A DNA stretch of 64,000 nt from assembly GCA_032622095.1 (NCBI GenBank), contig CP136068.1, forward strand, positions 114,866,509-114,930,508, given 5' to 3'. The notes beneath the pieces are model-generated. The model had not been told where the DNA came from. It was given only the letters and a program-made list of their open reading frames with translations, and searched no databases. Shown here in pieces: positions 15,101-27,100 of the stretch. The translations under genes and the position numbers were made by a program. The DNA is from Siphonodentalium dalli (lineage: Eukaryota; Mollusca; Scaphopoda; Gadilida; Siphonodentaliidae). Position 1 is the stretch's first letter, and every line of letters starts with the position of its first letter.

Positions 15101-18100
15101 ATCTGTCGCAGAATGCGAGGTGGCGATTCTATTTATAGATATTCTGCCGACTGCTGTCAGAGAGCCGATTGCATCGCTGTTATAAAATTCGGCGGATAGT
15201 TATAACATGATCGAATTATGACATATCCACTTTAAAAAATATAAAAAAAATAAAAATTATTTTGAAGTTTAACTTAACCCCTCACACAACAGCATAAATA
15301 TGTCAAAATATTACCTTACGATTTTATCGTTTATTTTGCTTTATATTGTCATGAAATGGCGAGAAATTTACTTTATATGAGAACAATTTAATAGAGTAAG
15401 AATTTGGGGTGGGGGGGGGGAAATATCCAGGCCTGAGTATTTCCCCCCCCCCCCCACCCAGTGACTATATATGACATGACAAAAATTAAACGTATGATTT
15501 TATTGCTTAATTTGGGTATCTTCCCCCCCACCCCAAATTCTTACTCTATCAAATTTTGCTCATATAAAGTTAATTTCTCGCCATTTCATGACTATATAAA
15601 GCAAATTAAGCAATAAAATCATACGTTTAATTTTTGTCATATGTAGGTGCTGGGTGGGGGGGAAGATACTCAGGCCTGGGTGTCTCCCCCCCCCCCCCCC
15701 CCCCCCCACCCCAAATTCTTACTCTAATCAAATTTTGCTCATATAAAGTTAATTTCTCGCCATTTCATGATTATATAAAGCAAATTAAGCAATAAAATCA
15801 TACGTTTAATTTGTTCATATGTAGGCGCTGGGTGGGGGGGGGAAGATACTCAGGCCTGGGTATCTTCACTTTTATATATTTAATTTTTGTCATATGTAGG
15901 TGCTGGGTGAGTGGGGGGGGGGGGGGGGGGGGGAGATACTCAGGCCTGGGTATCTTCACCCCCCCACCCCAAATTCTTACTCAATCAAATTTTGCTCATA
16001 TAAAGTTAATTTCTCGACATTTCATGACTATATAAAGCAAATTAAGCAATAAAATCATACGTTTAATTTTTGTCATATGTAGGTGCTGGGTGGGGGGGGG
16101 GAGATACTCAGGCCTGGGTATCTCCCCCCCCCACCCCAAATTCTTACTCTATCAAATTGTTCTCACATAAAGTTAATTTCTCGCCATTTCATGACTATAT
16201 ATAAAGCAAATTAAGCAATAAAATCATACGTTTAATTTTTGTCATAATTATGTAGGTGCTGGGTGGGGGGGGGAAGATACTCAGGCCTGGGTATCTTCCC
16301 CCCCGCACCCCAAATTCTTACTCTATCAAATTGTTCTCACATAAAGTTAATTTCTCGCCATTTCATGACTATATAAAGCAAATTAAGCAATAAAATCATA
16401 CGTTTAATTTTTGTCATATGTAGGTGCTGGGTGGGGGGGTGGGAGATACTCAGGCCTGGGTATCTTCCCCCCCACCCCAAATTCTTACTCTAATCAAATT
16501 TTGCTCATATAAAGTTAATTTCTCGCCATTTCATGTCTATATAAAGCAAATTAAGCAATAAAAATCATACGTTTAATTTTTTCATATGTAGGCGCTGGGT
16601 GGGGGAGGGGGGGGGGGGGAAATACTCAGGCCTGGGTATCTTCCCCCACCCCAAATTCTTACTCTATCAAATTTCGCTCATATAAAGTTAATTTCTCGCC
16701 ATTTCATAACTATATAAAGCAAATTAAGCAATAAAATCATACGTTTAATTTTTGTCATATGTAGGCGCTGGTGGTGGGGGGGGCGGGGGGGGGAGGGGGG
16801 AAGATACTCAGGCCTGGGTATCTTCCCCCACCCCAAATTCTTACTCTATAAAATTTTGCTCATATAAAGTTAATTTCTCGCCATTTCATAACTATATAAA
16901 GCAAATTAAACGATAGAATAATAAGGTAATATTTTGACATATTTATTCTATTATTGGGTTAAGTTAAACTTCAAAATAAAAAAAAATAAAATAAAAATTA
17001 ATAGTTTTCTCGGCATTTCTTACCATAATAATATAAAATAACTGAGTGAAAACAAATGTACAAGTGGGGGGGAAGATACCCAAGGTGGGGGGGAGATACC
17101 CCGGGGTATGTTCCCCCCGGGGGGGGGAGATACCCGAGGGGGGGGGAGAGATATCGTGTTACACCGGTTCCAATGATATCCATATTTGTATGGTGTTATT
17201 GAGACAGACCGAAGATATTTTAGGCTGTTGAAGCTTTATTTGGATGTTTTGGGCTGTTTTGTTGGGTAAAGGGTTAATCTTAGCAACAGCCACATAATAT
17301 AAACCTATTGACTGTCTTGGTGTGGAATAGTGAGAACTCCATTCATTTGGACAGCAAGCAGAACTATTGATCGAGGTCGCAGGTCAAGGTCAATCATCGT
17401 GCTTGCTGTTCAGAAGACACAATTAAGGGAAATTAGTTCTCAGTATTCCACCCCAAGGCAGTCAATAGGTGTTTTATTATATATGACACAATTATCACCT
17501 CGTGCCAACCATGATGTCAAAAGATGGATAGATAGTTCAAAAACTATAGCCCGGTGGTGACAGTTTGCACAATTCTGGCATCCCGTCAACTGTGTCATCA
17601 GCAGGTGAGTAAACATTTTGAAGACTATATCCTGGATGATAGTTCGCTCGCTGGGCAATGGTCAAAAGTACTCTGACACTTGATTGTGCTTCATCCAATC
17701 AACAGACAGTATGACCTTCTGAGAACACAACATACCTTACTCATATTTAAATTCATGCAGTACTATTTTTCACTCAGTTTTGAAGTCGCGCACATAGCTG
17801 CGCGAATTCAAAACTGACAAATATTTTCATAATATTTCCATGATATTTTCGTATATCTTGGAGCTGATGACAGTTTCTGTTCTTAGTCATTGCTGGAGAT
17901 AGTATATGCGTATATCAATCACCATCGCGGCGAATTTGCATTGTGTAGACAATAAACTAGTAACTACATACATGTATCTTCATTTTGTGGAGTCCTGGAA
18001 TATTAGTATTTCTTATACAAGTTCAACAATGTCTATGTTACCATGATTTGTCGCTTGGTATTGTGAGCAATGGTCTTGATAGCGGTTGGCCGAATGTAAT

Positions 18101-21100
18101 TATATGCATATACATGTATAGGCGTAATTGTCTATTCAACCATTCATAATAGATGTAAACTCAGCAACATAGCCCTCTTGTATTACATATGAACTGTGGT
18201 TTAGACTAAACTTGGGAATCGTACTATTTTTCGCTTAGTTTTAAATTCGTGCAGCGATGGATGCGCGATTAATAGTACTGCGCGAATTAAATACGAGTAA
18301 GGTATATAATAAATTGAACAATTTTATAAACAATTGTCTCCATAACATACCAAGCAATATCATAACCAATCACTTCAAAAGAAATTATCTGTTGTTAGGC
18401 CACACCAATATAATAGCCTGGTTTATGAAAAAAGTAGACGCAGGAAGGAAAACAATAACTAAAAAAAATATTTATTATCATTCAAACAATTTTCAAATAA
18501 TGGAACTATAAAAAATTTTACATTTTTGAAAACATGAAGTTTATTGAAGTAATCTGAGATGTTTCTTCCTATAAAATAGTTTAAATAATTTTATTACACA
18601 CCTATGCACGATTTCCATTGAAAAACTCTGTTAATTAAAAATGGAAATGTCACTAGTGAATTATGTCATTTCCCGTGACAGCATTGATGTTACGTCGCTT
18701 ACTGATCTAGACTGAATTTTCGATTGTTGAAATTTCTCCACATCGGGACTTTCATGCATTAATTATGTGTGTTATAAGCATATTTGGCGAACCAAATTGA
18801 TGCAAATGTGCAATAAATAGAGTAATCAATTAGTTCCGATAATTATGTTAAATAATTCATTCGAGGCGAGAGACATTTCGGTAAGATACTTGTGCGCGTT
18901 GTTAGCGCGCTCGTTTCTTACTGACGACTCTCGCTTCTCGTGAATTATTTAACGTAATTCTCGGAACTAATTGTTTACTCTGTATATAATGAAACAGAAG
19001 GGAAAATTAATATCAACTACTTTCTTCACCACATTCTTCATAGTTTAGATAAAATGAACATAGACCAATCAATAAAAAGTTTTTAAAAATTTGCATCGAA
19101 AATTAGTCTTGATGACATATCAAATCCAGTTGTAAGTCGGGATTTTTTTACCCTGTGCCAATGCATTCTCTTATATATAAGAGAATGCATTGGCCTAACA
19201 ATTTTTTATCATTTTATGATTTTTTTAAAATAAATGTTTCTTAAAATTTTTAGGACATAAAATAAAAAACATCCATTACCCTGAAGAGAGCTCCACACAT
19301 ATATAGAAGCATATAGAAGAGTGTCGTCTGCTCATGTTTGTCTGGGGCTCTGTATGGGTGAAATTATAAAATTGTTAAAGAATACAAGAAAAAATTATTA
19401 AAATTGTAAAAAATTGTTAGGCCAATGCATTCTCTTATATATGCGAGGCGACCTATGGTCGACTCGCATATATAAGAGAATGCATTGGCACAGGGTAAAA
19501 AAAATAGTTGTAGGAGGTATTCGTAAACCAGGCTATTAAATTGTAGTTGCCTTAGCTTCCAAAGCAAAACTATTAAATTGATGTCACACAATGCTGAATA
19601 TTATTTGATTAGGGGGGTTGCACAAATATGACATGCAGGAAAATCGTGTGAAGAATTAGGAAATTATTAGTGCCCTTTCAAGTAATTTTTAATAATTATT
19701 AGTCACCTGGGGTAAACAGCGCATATTACATGACACTACCTAGCTAAAGTTACAATCTATCTTTTGCGAAGCTTCCTATGGGACAGGGACCAGCCTAGAG
19801 GGCGACGTGGAAGACAGGGACCAGCCTAGAGGGCGACTTGGGAGACAGGGACCAGCCTAGAGAGCGACATGGGAGACAGGGACCAGCCTAGAGGGCGACT
19901 TGGGAGACAGGGACCAGCCTAGAGAGCGACATGGGAGACAGGGACCAGCCTAGAGGGCGACTTGGGAGACACCTTCTCCCTAAATTGTGTCACTTCTCCC
20001 TGTACAATCCTTGGGAGAAGTGACTTCTCTCTCATATATACCAGTTTGCATATTTCAAAAATGCATATTTGAAGCCTATTTACTGATTATAATGGTGTAC
20101 TTACTTATTGTAATGTTATTATAAATGGTCTCTTGTGTTGCATAATACTTATTGGATCACAGAAAGGTGATGTTAAAGAGTAAATTGAACTTCAACCTTT
20201 ACGACTTCTCCCTGATGACAGTTCATTTCTCCCCAATAATCTACTAAGGAGAAGTGACTTCTCCCCCAATTTGAATCCTCTAGGTTGGTCGTTGCTATGG
20301 GAGACTCTCATATATAAGAGAATGCACTGGTACATGATCTTTAACTCTTTCAGTGCCAGGTCCGATTTTTGTATCAACCCATATACCCTGTGCCAATGCA
20401 TTCTCTTATAAGAGAATGCATTGGCCTAACAATTTTTCATCATTTGTTATTATTTTTTACAATTTTAATAATTTTTTCAAATATTCTTTAACACGTTGAG
20501 TGCCACTACGAGTTATCTCGTAGTTCGCAACCTTCGCAGATTGCCACTACGAGTTATCTCGTAGTGGTTTCCATGTCGTGTAACTGACAAACGGAAGCAG
20601 TGGAATAGGTCGATACACCACGAAAACCCGCCTCGGAACATCAGAACAGTGATTTTATCAAATAAATAGTGTGGCTCCCCTTACATCGTTCAACTGAAGT
20701 GAGCACCATCAGCACATATATTCTACTCAAAATGGTCCAGTTGTTAGTGAATACAGCTTACACTGTCTCACTGAGTGACCACCAGAGGCAGTCGTGTGTG
20801 GGCAATTAGACTGGGGTTTTGGTATTCAATAGACTGACAATGTTCACGCATGCAAACAAAGTCAGGGGGTGGATATTCACAATGTACAAACATGCGAAGG
20901 CAGTATCGAGGAATGGTTACATCATTGTATTTCAACACATTGAAACTTCGCACAACCACCCACACACGTCACACAGGCCTGCCAAATCTGTTCCCTCTCA
21001 CTCATGTGCGAGTGGACGCATCCAACACAAGATAAGCGGATAATCCATGACGTTATATGCGCGTTGATGCTTATCTCGTTATTAGGGAACACAACAGTTG

Positions 21101-24100
21101 TTGTTGTATACTGTGCGGCTCCATTTGGGGGCTAGGTATTTTATTATTTATAATACAAGTAAAGCGGAACAATTATTCCCCAAAACTACATGTTACCCAC
21201 TTCCGAATGTGTTGGACAATGGAAAGCGGCGTAGCAATTACCGTACTTTAGACGTCATGCAGTTCATCGAACAGTTCTACTTACGTAGGTACGGATAAAT
21301 GGTTTTGTGTAGCATAGAGGTTTACAGTAAAGGGTGACTTACTTCCAGACGGATGGATTATATGGAGTTACATGTAGCACACTCCTGAATGTGCAGGGAT
21401 CTATTTGACTACTGCTGCATGGTTGTTTTAATTTTGTGCTGACAATTCTTCCAACACTATTATTTTGGGCTGTACTTTGGAACCCCATAGCATAGGCCTA
21501 AATCAGGCTAAATGGGCGATAACTTACAATACCCGAAACAACAGAAGATGCATGCTCGTAGTCATTACTGTATGGACGAAATAAACTCATCCTCACAGGA
21601 AACAAGTTCACCCGATTCCACTTCGGATTCGCTGTCTGTAGCATGCATGCTCAATTGCTCATATATATAAGTAATTTGCTCTGCCGTGCATCAGCCACAA
21701 TTTAACTATATAACAAGCTATAACCTCCACAAGGACTCCCACACCTCCATAAATATGCTTACCACCAAAATAACTTGTTTGGGTTACATTCTACTTCATA
21801 TTTGTTGCTCAAACGTGTCCAATTGTGTCTACGAGATAACTCGTAGTTGGCACTGGTGGTGGAAATACCCAAATTCCTTCCGCCAGTGCCGACTACGAGT
21901 TATCTCGTAGTACTATCAATCGCCGTTTCTGTCATCTAAAGTCGCGACGTCATCCAATTTTTGCTTCATTGAAGCCAAATTATGGTCTACTAAGGGTATC
22001 TATCTTGCCACGATTTGGCAAACTGGCGAGATTACTAATTGATTTCTGGCACTCAACGTGTTAATTAACAGACTTATTTTGTAGGTTTAGTGCCAGGGAA
22101 TCTTACGTTTTTCATGGGCATCAAAATTATTACTATGAATACTTGGTGATAGTTTTGAGTTATAACATGCCCCTAAGGTTTTATCCAGTTTGTTTTTAAA
22201 TTTGCTATAACATGCTTAAGCATACCCAAACAAAATTCAACCCAAAAAAATCTAAAAAAAAAAACTTTTTAATTTTTTTTAGGCCCGATTTTACAGACCG
22301 TAAATTAGGGCCGATGAGATCGGCCCCTGGCACTGAAAGGGTTAATGCTGCACCAGCACAGCTCCCGTCATGAAAGGGTTAATGTGAGATATAATAAATA
22401 AATTTGACTCACTCTTCCTCAATAGCTTGACGATAGTACACCACAGCTTCCTCATAGTTTTCTGCTCGAAATTCAACATTTCCATCTTCCTTATAATCAT
22501 CTGCTAATCCTTCCTCCTAATAGTAGATAATGTACATCAACATTTAATTAGTTCCTTGGGGTTTAATGTCACTTTCAATAGCTATGGTCAAATTTAGACC
22601 AAGCCTTCTCGGTCCACAATAGCTGGATATATTTGTTGGAGTGATGCTGTTTTGGACCAAGAACGTACCCCAAAAACCAGATTTTATTTTATGCCAAAAG
22701 AAGAATTGAGACATTTTTGGAAATCGACTCCCAAAGAGTTGAAAAATACAAAAATTATTATTATTATTATTATTATATTAATTTACATAGAAATATTATT
22801 ATATTTACATAGAAATACAGTTTAAAACAAAGAGATAACACAAAATGGATACTAAAAGATATGTGAGTTTAAAAGAGGCCAAAGAGAATTAAAATACTAC
22901 CTAAAAACAGCTACGTACACAGCTAAAAAGTAACAAATCACAAATCTGGAATATATGAAAAAATTAGTGAATCGAAAATAAGTGCGAATAATGTCAATTT
23001 GGCAACTGAAAACATTGACGAAACAGATATGTTTTCAGCAACTTTTTAAAACTTTGAAGAGAGTGACAGTGCCTGATGTTCATTGGCAGTTTGTTCCATA
23101 GCGCGATGGACACTTCCTGGAAGCATAACTTTCCATGCTTATTGTTCGGTTTGCCGCCGATGGAATTCAGGTGGAATCCGGTGGTGTTGGACCGAGTTAT
23201 TCCTCCCGATCTCACTTGAAACATGTCCGTGATATAATCAGGTGTTTCCATGCGGAGAGATTTGAACACAATTACAGCGCATTTAAACTGAATCCTAAAT
23301 CTGAATGTCATGATGTGCTCTTGGATTAGAAATTGGGTTATATGATCATATTTACATTTATTATTCATTAAGCGAACACAATTGTTTATCAAAATGTTGA
23401 TCTTATCCACATTCTTCTGAGTGATGGTAGTCAGTAGGGAGTTAAGACTGTCAATACGTGATACAATCAGCGAAAGCACAGCATGTTTCATTGCTTCTTT
23501 TGTAAGATGTGATCTGATTCTTCTTAACCCTTAAGGCAAAATGTGGATCACATTGTATGGAATTAGTATAATTTGTCTGTGACACAGGATTGGCATAATG
23601 AATACAATATTTGAGGTGATGTAACTCATGTAAAGTAATATCCATATGTCCTGTTTTTCATAACCTCTTAAGAATACTAGGGCGATGTTTCTTTGGTGTA
23701 AAATTAATTTAGACCATCCCTCATCTGTATGCTATATAGTGATATGAAAGTTTTATTCGTGCCAAACTCTATGCAGTGCCTTTCCTTTCCGTCCGTTATC
23801 ACTGCGATAGATCACTGCCGGAAGCATGTACTTTGTGGTACATCTATTTTTACTCACATATGTGGGTCATACAAACATCACTATATAGCGATATGAAAGC
23901 TTTAGTCGAACATGGATGTCATACGTTATATTTACACTCATACATGCAACAACGCTGCACAGAACTTAACCCTTTACCCAACAGAAGGGCCCTGTGCCAA
24001 TGCATTCTCTTATATATGCGAGTCGACCATAGGTCGCCTCGCATATATAAGAGAATGCATTGGCTTAACACATTAAAAATTATAAAATTGTTAAAGAATG

Positions 24101-27100
24101 TAAGAAAAAATGGTAAAAAGTGTTAAAAAAAGATTTTTTTTAGGCCAATGCATTCTCTTATATATGCGAGGCGACCTATGGTCGACTCGCATATATAAGA
24201 GAATGCATTGGCACAGGGCATAACTGTAACTATCACAATGTGGTCAAGGAGCCGGTTCCAACGATATCCATATGTGTATGGTTCTATTGAGACAGACCGA
24301 AGATATTTTAGGCTGTTGAATCTTTATTTGGCCGGTTTGTTGGGTAAAGGGTTAAACATCGTAAGTGGATATAACAGATTTTTAGAATGGACACCATTGT
24401 GTCCATTGTCATATTGGAATCAAAATATGCACCTAGGTTTCGAATTTGCTTTGATGAAGAAATGATGCTATCACCAATTGATAGGATCATCATCAGTTGC
24501 AGGTTGCAGACTATGTGCCACACAAAGCATACATGTATGTCACTTTACGTTTCAGCTCATTACCTTCACAGCCGATAGTCGATGCTAATTAACCCTTTAC
24601 CCAACAAACCGGCCAAAACCGGCCAAATAAAGCTTCAACAGCCTAAAATATCTTCGGTCTGGCTCAATAGAACCATACAAATATGGATATCATTGGAATC
24701 GGCTCATTGACCACATTGTGATGGTTATAGTTATGCCCTGTGCCAATGCATTCTCTTATATATGCGAGTCGACCATAGGTCGCCTCGCATATATAAGAGA
24801 ATGCATTGGCCTAAAAAAAATCTTTTTTTAACACTTTTTACCATTTTTTCTTACATTCTTTAACAATTTTATAATTTTTAATGTGTTAAGCCAATGCATT
24901 CTCTTATATATGCGAGGCGACCTTCTGTTGGGTAAAGGGTTAACAAGACTGCTTACCTGATATACTGTCCGGAGATATTCGGCATCTTCTCCTTCACCAT
25001 AACCAACAACTCTCTCATAATCTACAACAGAGTTTCAGTGTGAGTCACATACTGTTGTTCAGTGTTCGCGCTGTCAGTGGCCAAAGTGGTCACAAAACAT
25101 TTCATTTGGCCAAACTTTTTATTCATCACAAATTGAAGCGCTGAATAGAACGATGAAGTTAGGTTACGAAATATGGCCAGTTTTTGGACACGCAGGTTTC
25201 GTACTTCAGATACATCATATGATGACAACACAAATTTATTCTGTAAGGGGAGCGTTGATTGAAAGGTGATGATTGTTGTACAAAGGCGATTACTAATCGT
25301 CCAAAACCTTCATCTCTGCACTGGTTATATCTATATCATGATTATTATTTTGTTGATTAGGCGATTTGTAAGATGAAATACGTAAATGCATTGTCCTATA
25401 ATTCGATGTACCAGTGATGTCAGTTACGCAATGTGTCATAAACTGCCTCCTGCCTTATAAGAACAATCGGGCTTCACATCATAAAGGTTATTAATACAAC
25501 AATAGGTATTCAACACCTCACAATAATAAGCAACAGAACTGTTGTTTTATTTCGACGAAAATAGAGATGACAACTAACACACCCACATTACTTGATTAGT
25601 TGGCGAATATGGTGTCAGCGACGTGACATAAGAGTCAGAGAGCTATATATTTAAAATATATAATTTAGTCATTAATTATGAGCCCAGAAAATGAGGATTT
25701 AGTTAAAATTAAAAATTAAATAAAAACATTTGGCCAATTTTTTTTTATTTGGCCACTTAAAATTTCATTTAGCCACTTTTTTGGCCAGAAGATTTTTCGG
25801 TCCAGCGCGAACACTGCTGTTGTTTAGTTTGGATATGAAGATCAAAACTCAGTCCTTCCCAGGAGACGGGCACATTGCTCTCGCACGCGTACGGGCTCGC
25901 AACTTTCAATTCAAGGGTGCTAAAATTTGCACTTGTCCCTCTTGCTCATGGTGGCTGTAAACGTTGATTCAATGTTGGAACTAATTGAAAGTTTACTTAT
26001 ATCCTGTCTCCATTCAAACCCCAACTTATGATTATAGTACTGGTGCAATTGCTACAGTCTCATTGTGTTTTCCTCATTGGAAGGACTGAAAGCTTAATCA
26101 TGTCTTTGTTGCACAAGCTCCAGGTCATTCAAAATAGTGCGACTAGGCTTGTCACAAAAACCCAAAAATTTGACCATATAACTCCTATACTGGATAAACT
26201 ACATTGGCTTCCGATCGAGGAAAGAGTTCATTTCAAAACAATATTAATCGTTTACAAGTGTACGTTGTACGTTATCAACCACTTAGTGTATAAGGGGCGA
26301 CAGGAAGACGGCCTATATTGGCCATGCCGCTCCTGTGCAAATGTTCAGGATATATTATTATATTTTTGTATTATGTATTTAATTTGTGCAATCCAAATTA
26401 TAGACCACTTAGGTCTGCAAAGTCGAACTTGTTAATACATACTCCTAGCAATCTAGTAACATGCGGCGACCGCGCATTTTTCGTGGCCGGTCCCAGGCTC
26501 TGGAATTTATTGCCAGACCACCTTAAAGCTCCGCAACCTATTGATCAATTTAAAGCGGCTTTAAAGTGTCACTTGTTCAAAAGGGCATTCGGTCACACAC
26601 AATGTCAATAATTCAACCACAGATGCCAATTCATCACTATGTATTCTGTTTGCATGTTAACATGTTACTTGTACGATATATATTATTTTGTGTAAAGCCC
26701 GAGAGCACATATCGTGGATCCTTGGCTATAAACTGTATTATTATTATTATGGTTGTGTTCTTAGGGCTACAATAAACTCATGATTCAAGGAAATTTGTGA
26801 TATTGGCATCTCAATACAATGCACATCATGGTGCAAATTTGGCATATACCCCGCTGGACAAAACAAGTGTCCATTGGCACCGCGGTGTATTTGCTGTTCG
26901 GCCCGCGGTGTCAGAGTTTGTAACTGCAGTTGAGCACCGCGGCCGAACGGCAAGTACACCGTGACCCAACAGCAACTACACTGCGGCCGAAAGGCAACTA
27001 CACCGCAGCCGAACGACATGTACACCGTGGTTAGATTTCTGGTTTGTATCGTCTTTTTTCAGTTTAATGAACGTACACCGTGGCAACTACACCATGGCCG

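Larger units (their letters stand above)
13660..17277 (+). mobile_element. TTAA-target MITE, family 1, split by a 3.2-kb insertion
   Basis: Left part 13660-13961 begins TTAACCCTTTACCCAACAG. Right part 17166-17277 ends GTTGGGTAAAGGGTTAA. Together they equal the intact copies at 23966-24355 and 54518-54887. Everything between was inserted after this MITE. Confidence 0.85.
20295..22382. mobile_element. Family 2 TTAA MITE, right part, split by nested insertion
   Basis: 20295-20344 (ending GATCTTTAA) and 22342-22382 (TTAATGCTGCACCAGCAC...AAAGGGTTAA) are contiguous in the intact copy at 36599-36844. The element was opened precisely at its internal TTAA. Its left part is not clearly visible beyond the hAT insertion at 19784-20294. 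Confidence 0.82.

Noticed and set aside
20819-21298. Plus-strand ORFs inside the piggyBac-like element
   Set aside because: Overlapping frames of similar length without transposase motifs; the better, still weak, coding hint is on the minus strand.
22994-23491. Intact host gene
   Set aside because: The ALWNKLP...FKKLLKTYLF ending is that of LINE reverse transcriptases, it is 5'-truncated and has a microsatellite tail.
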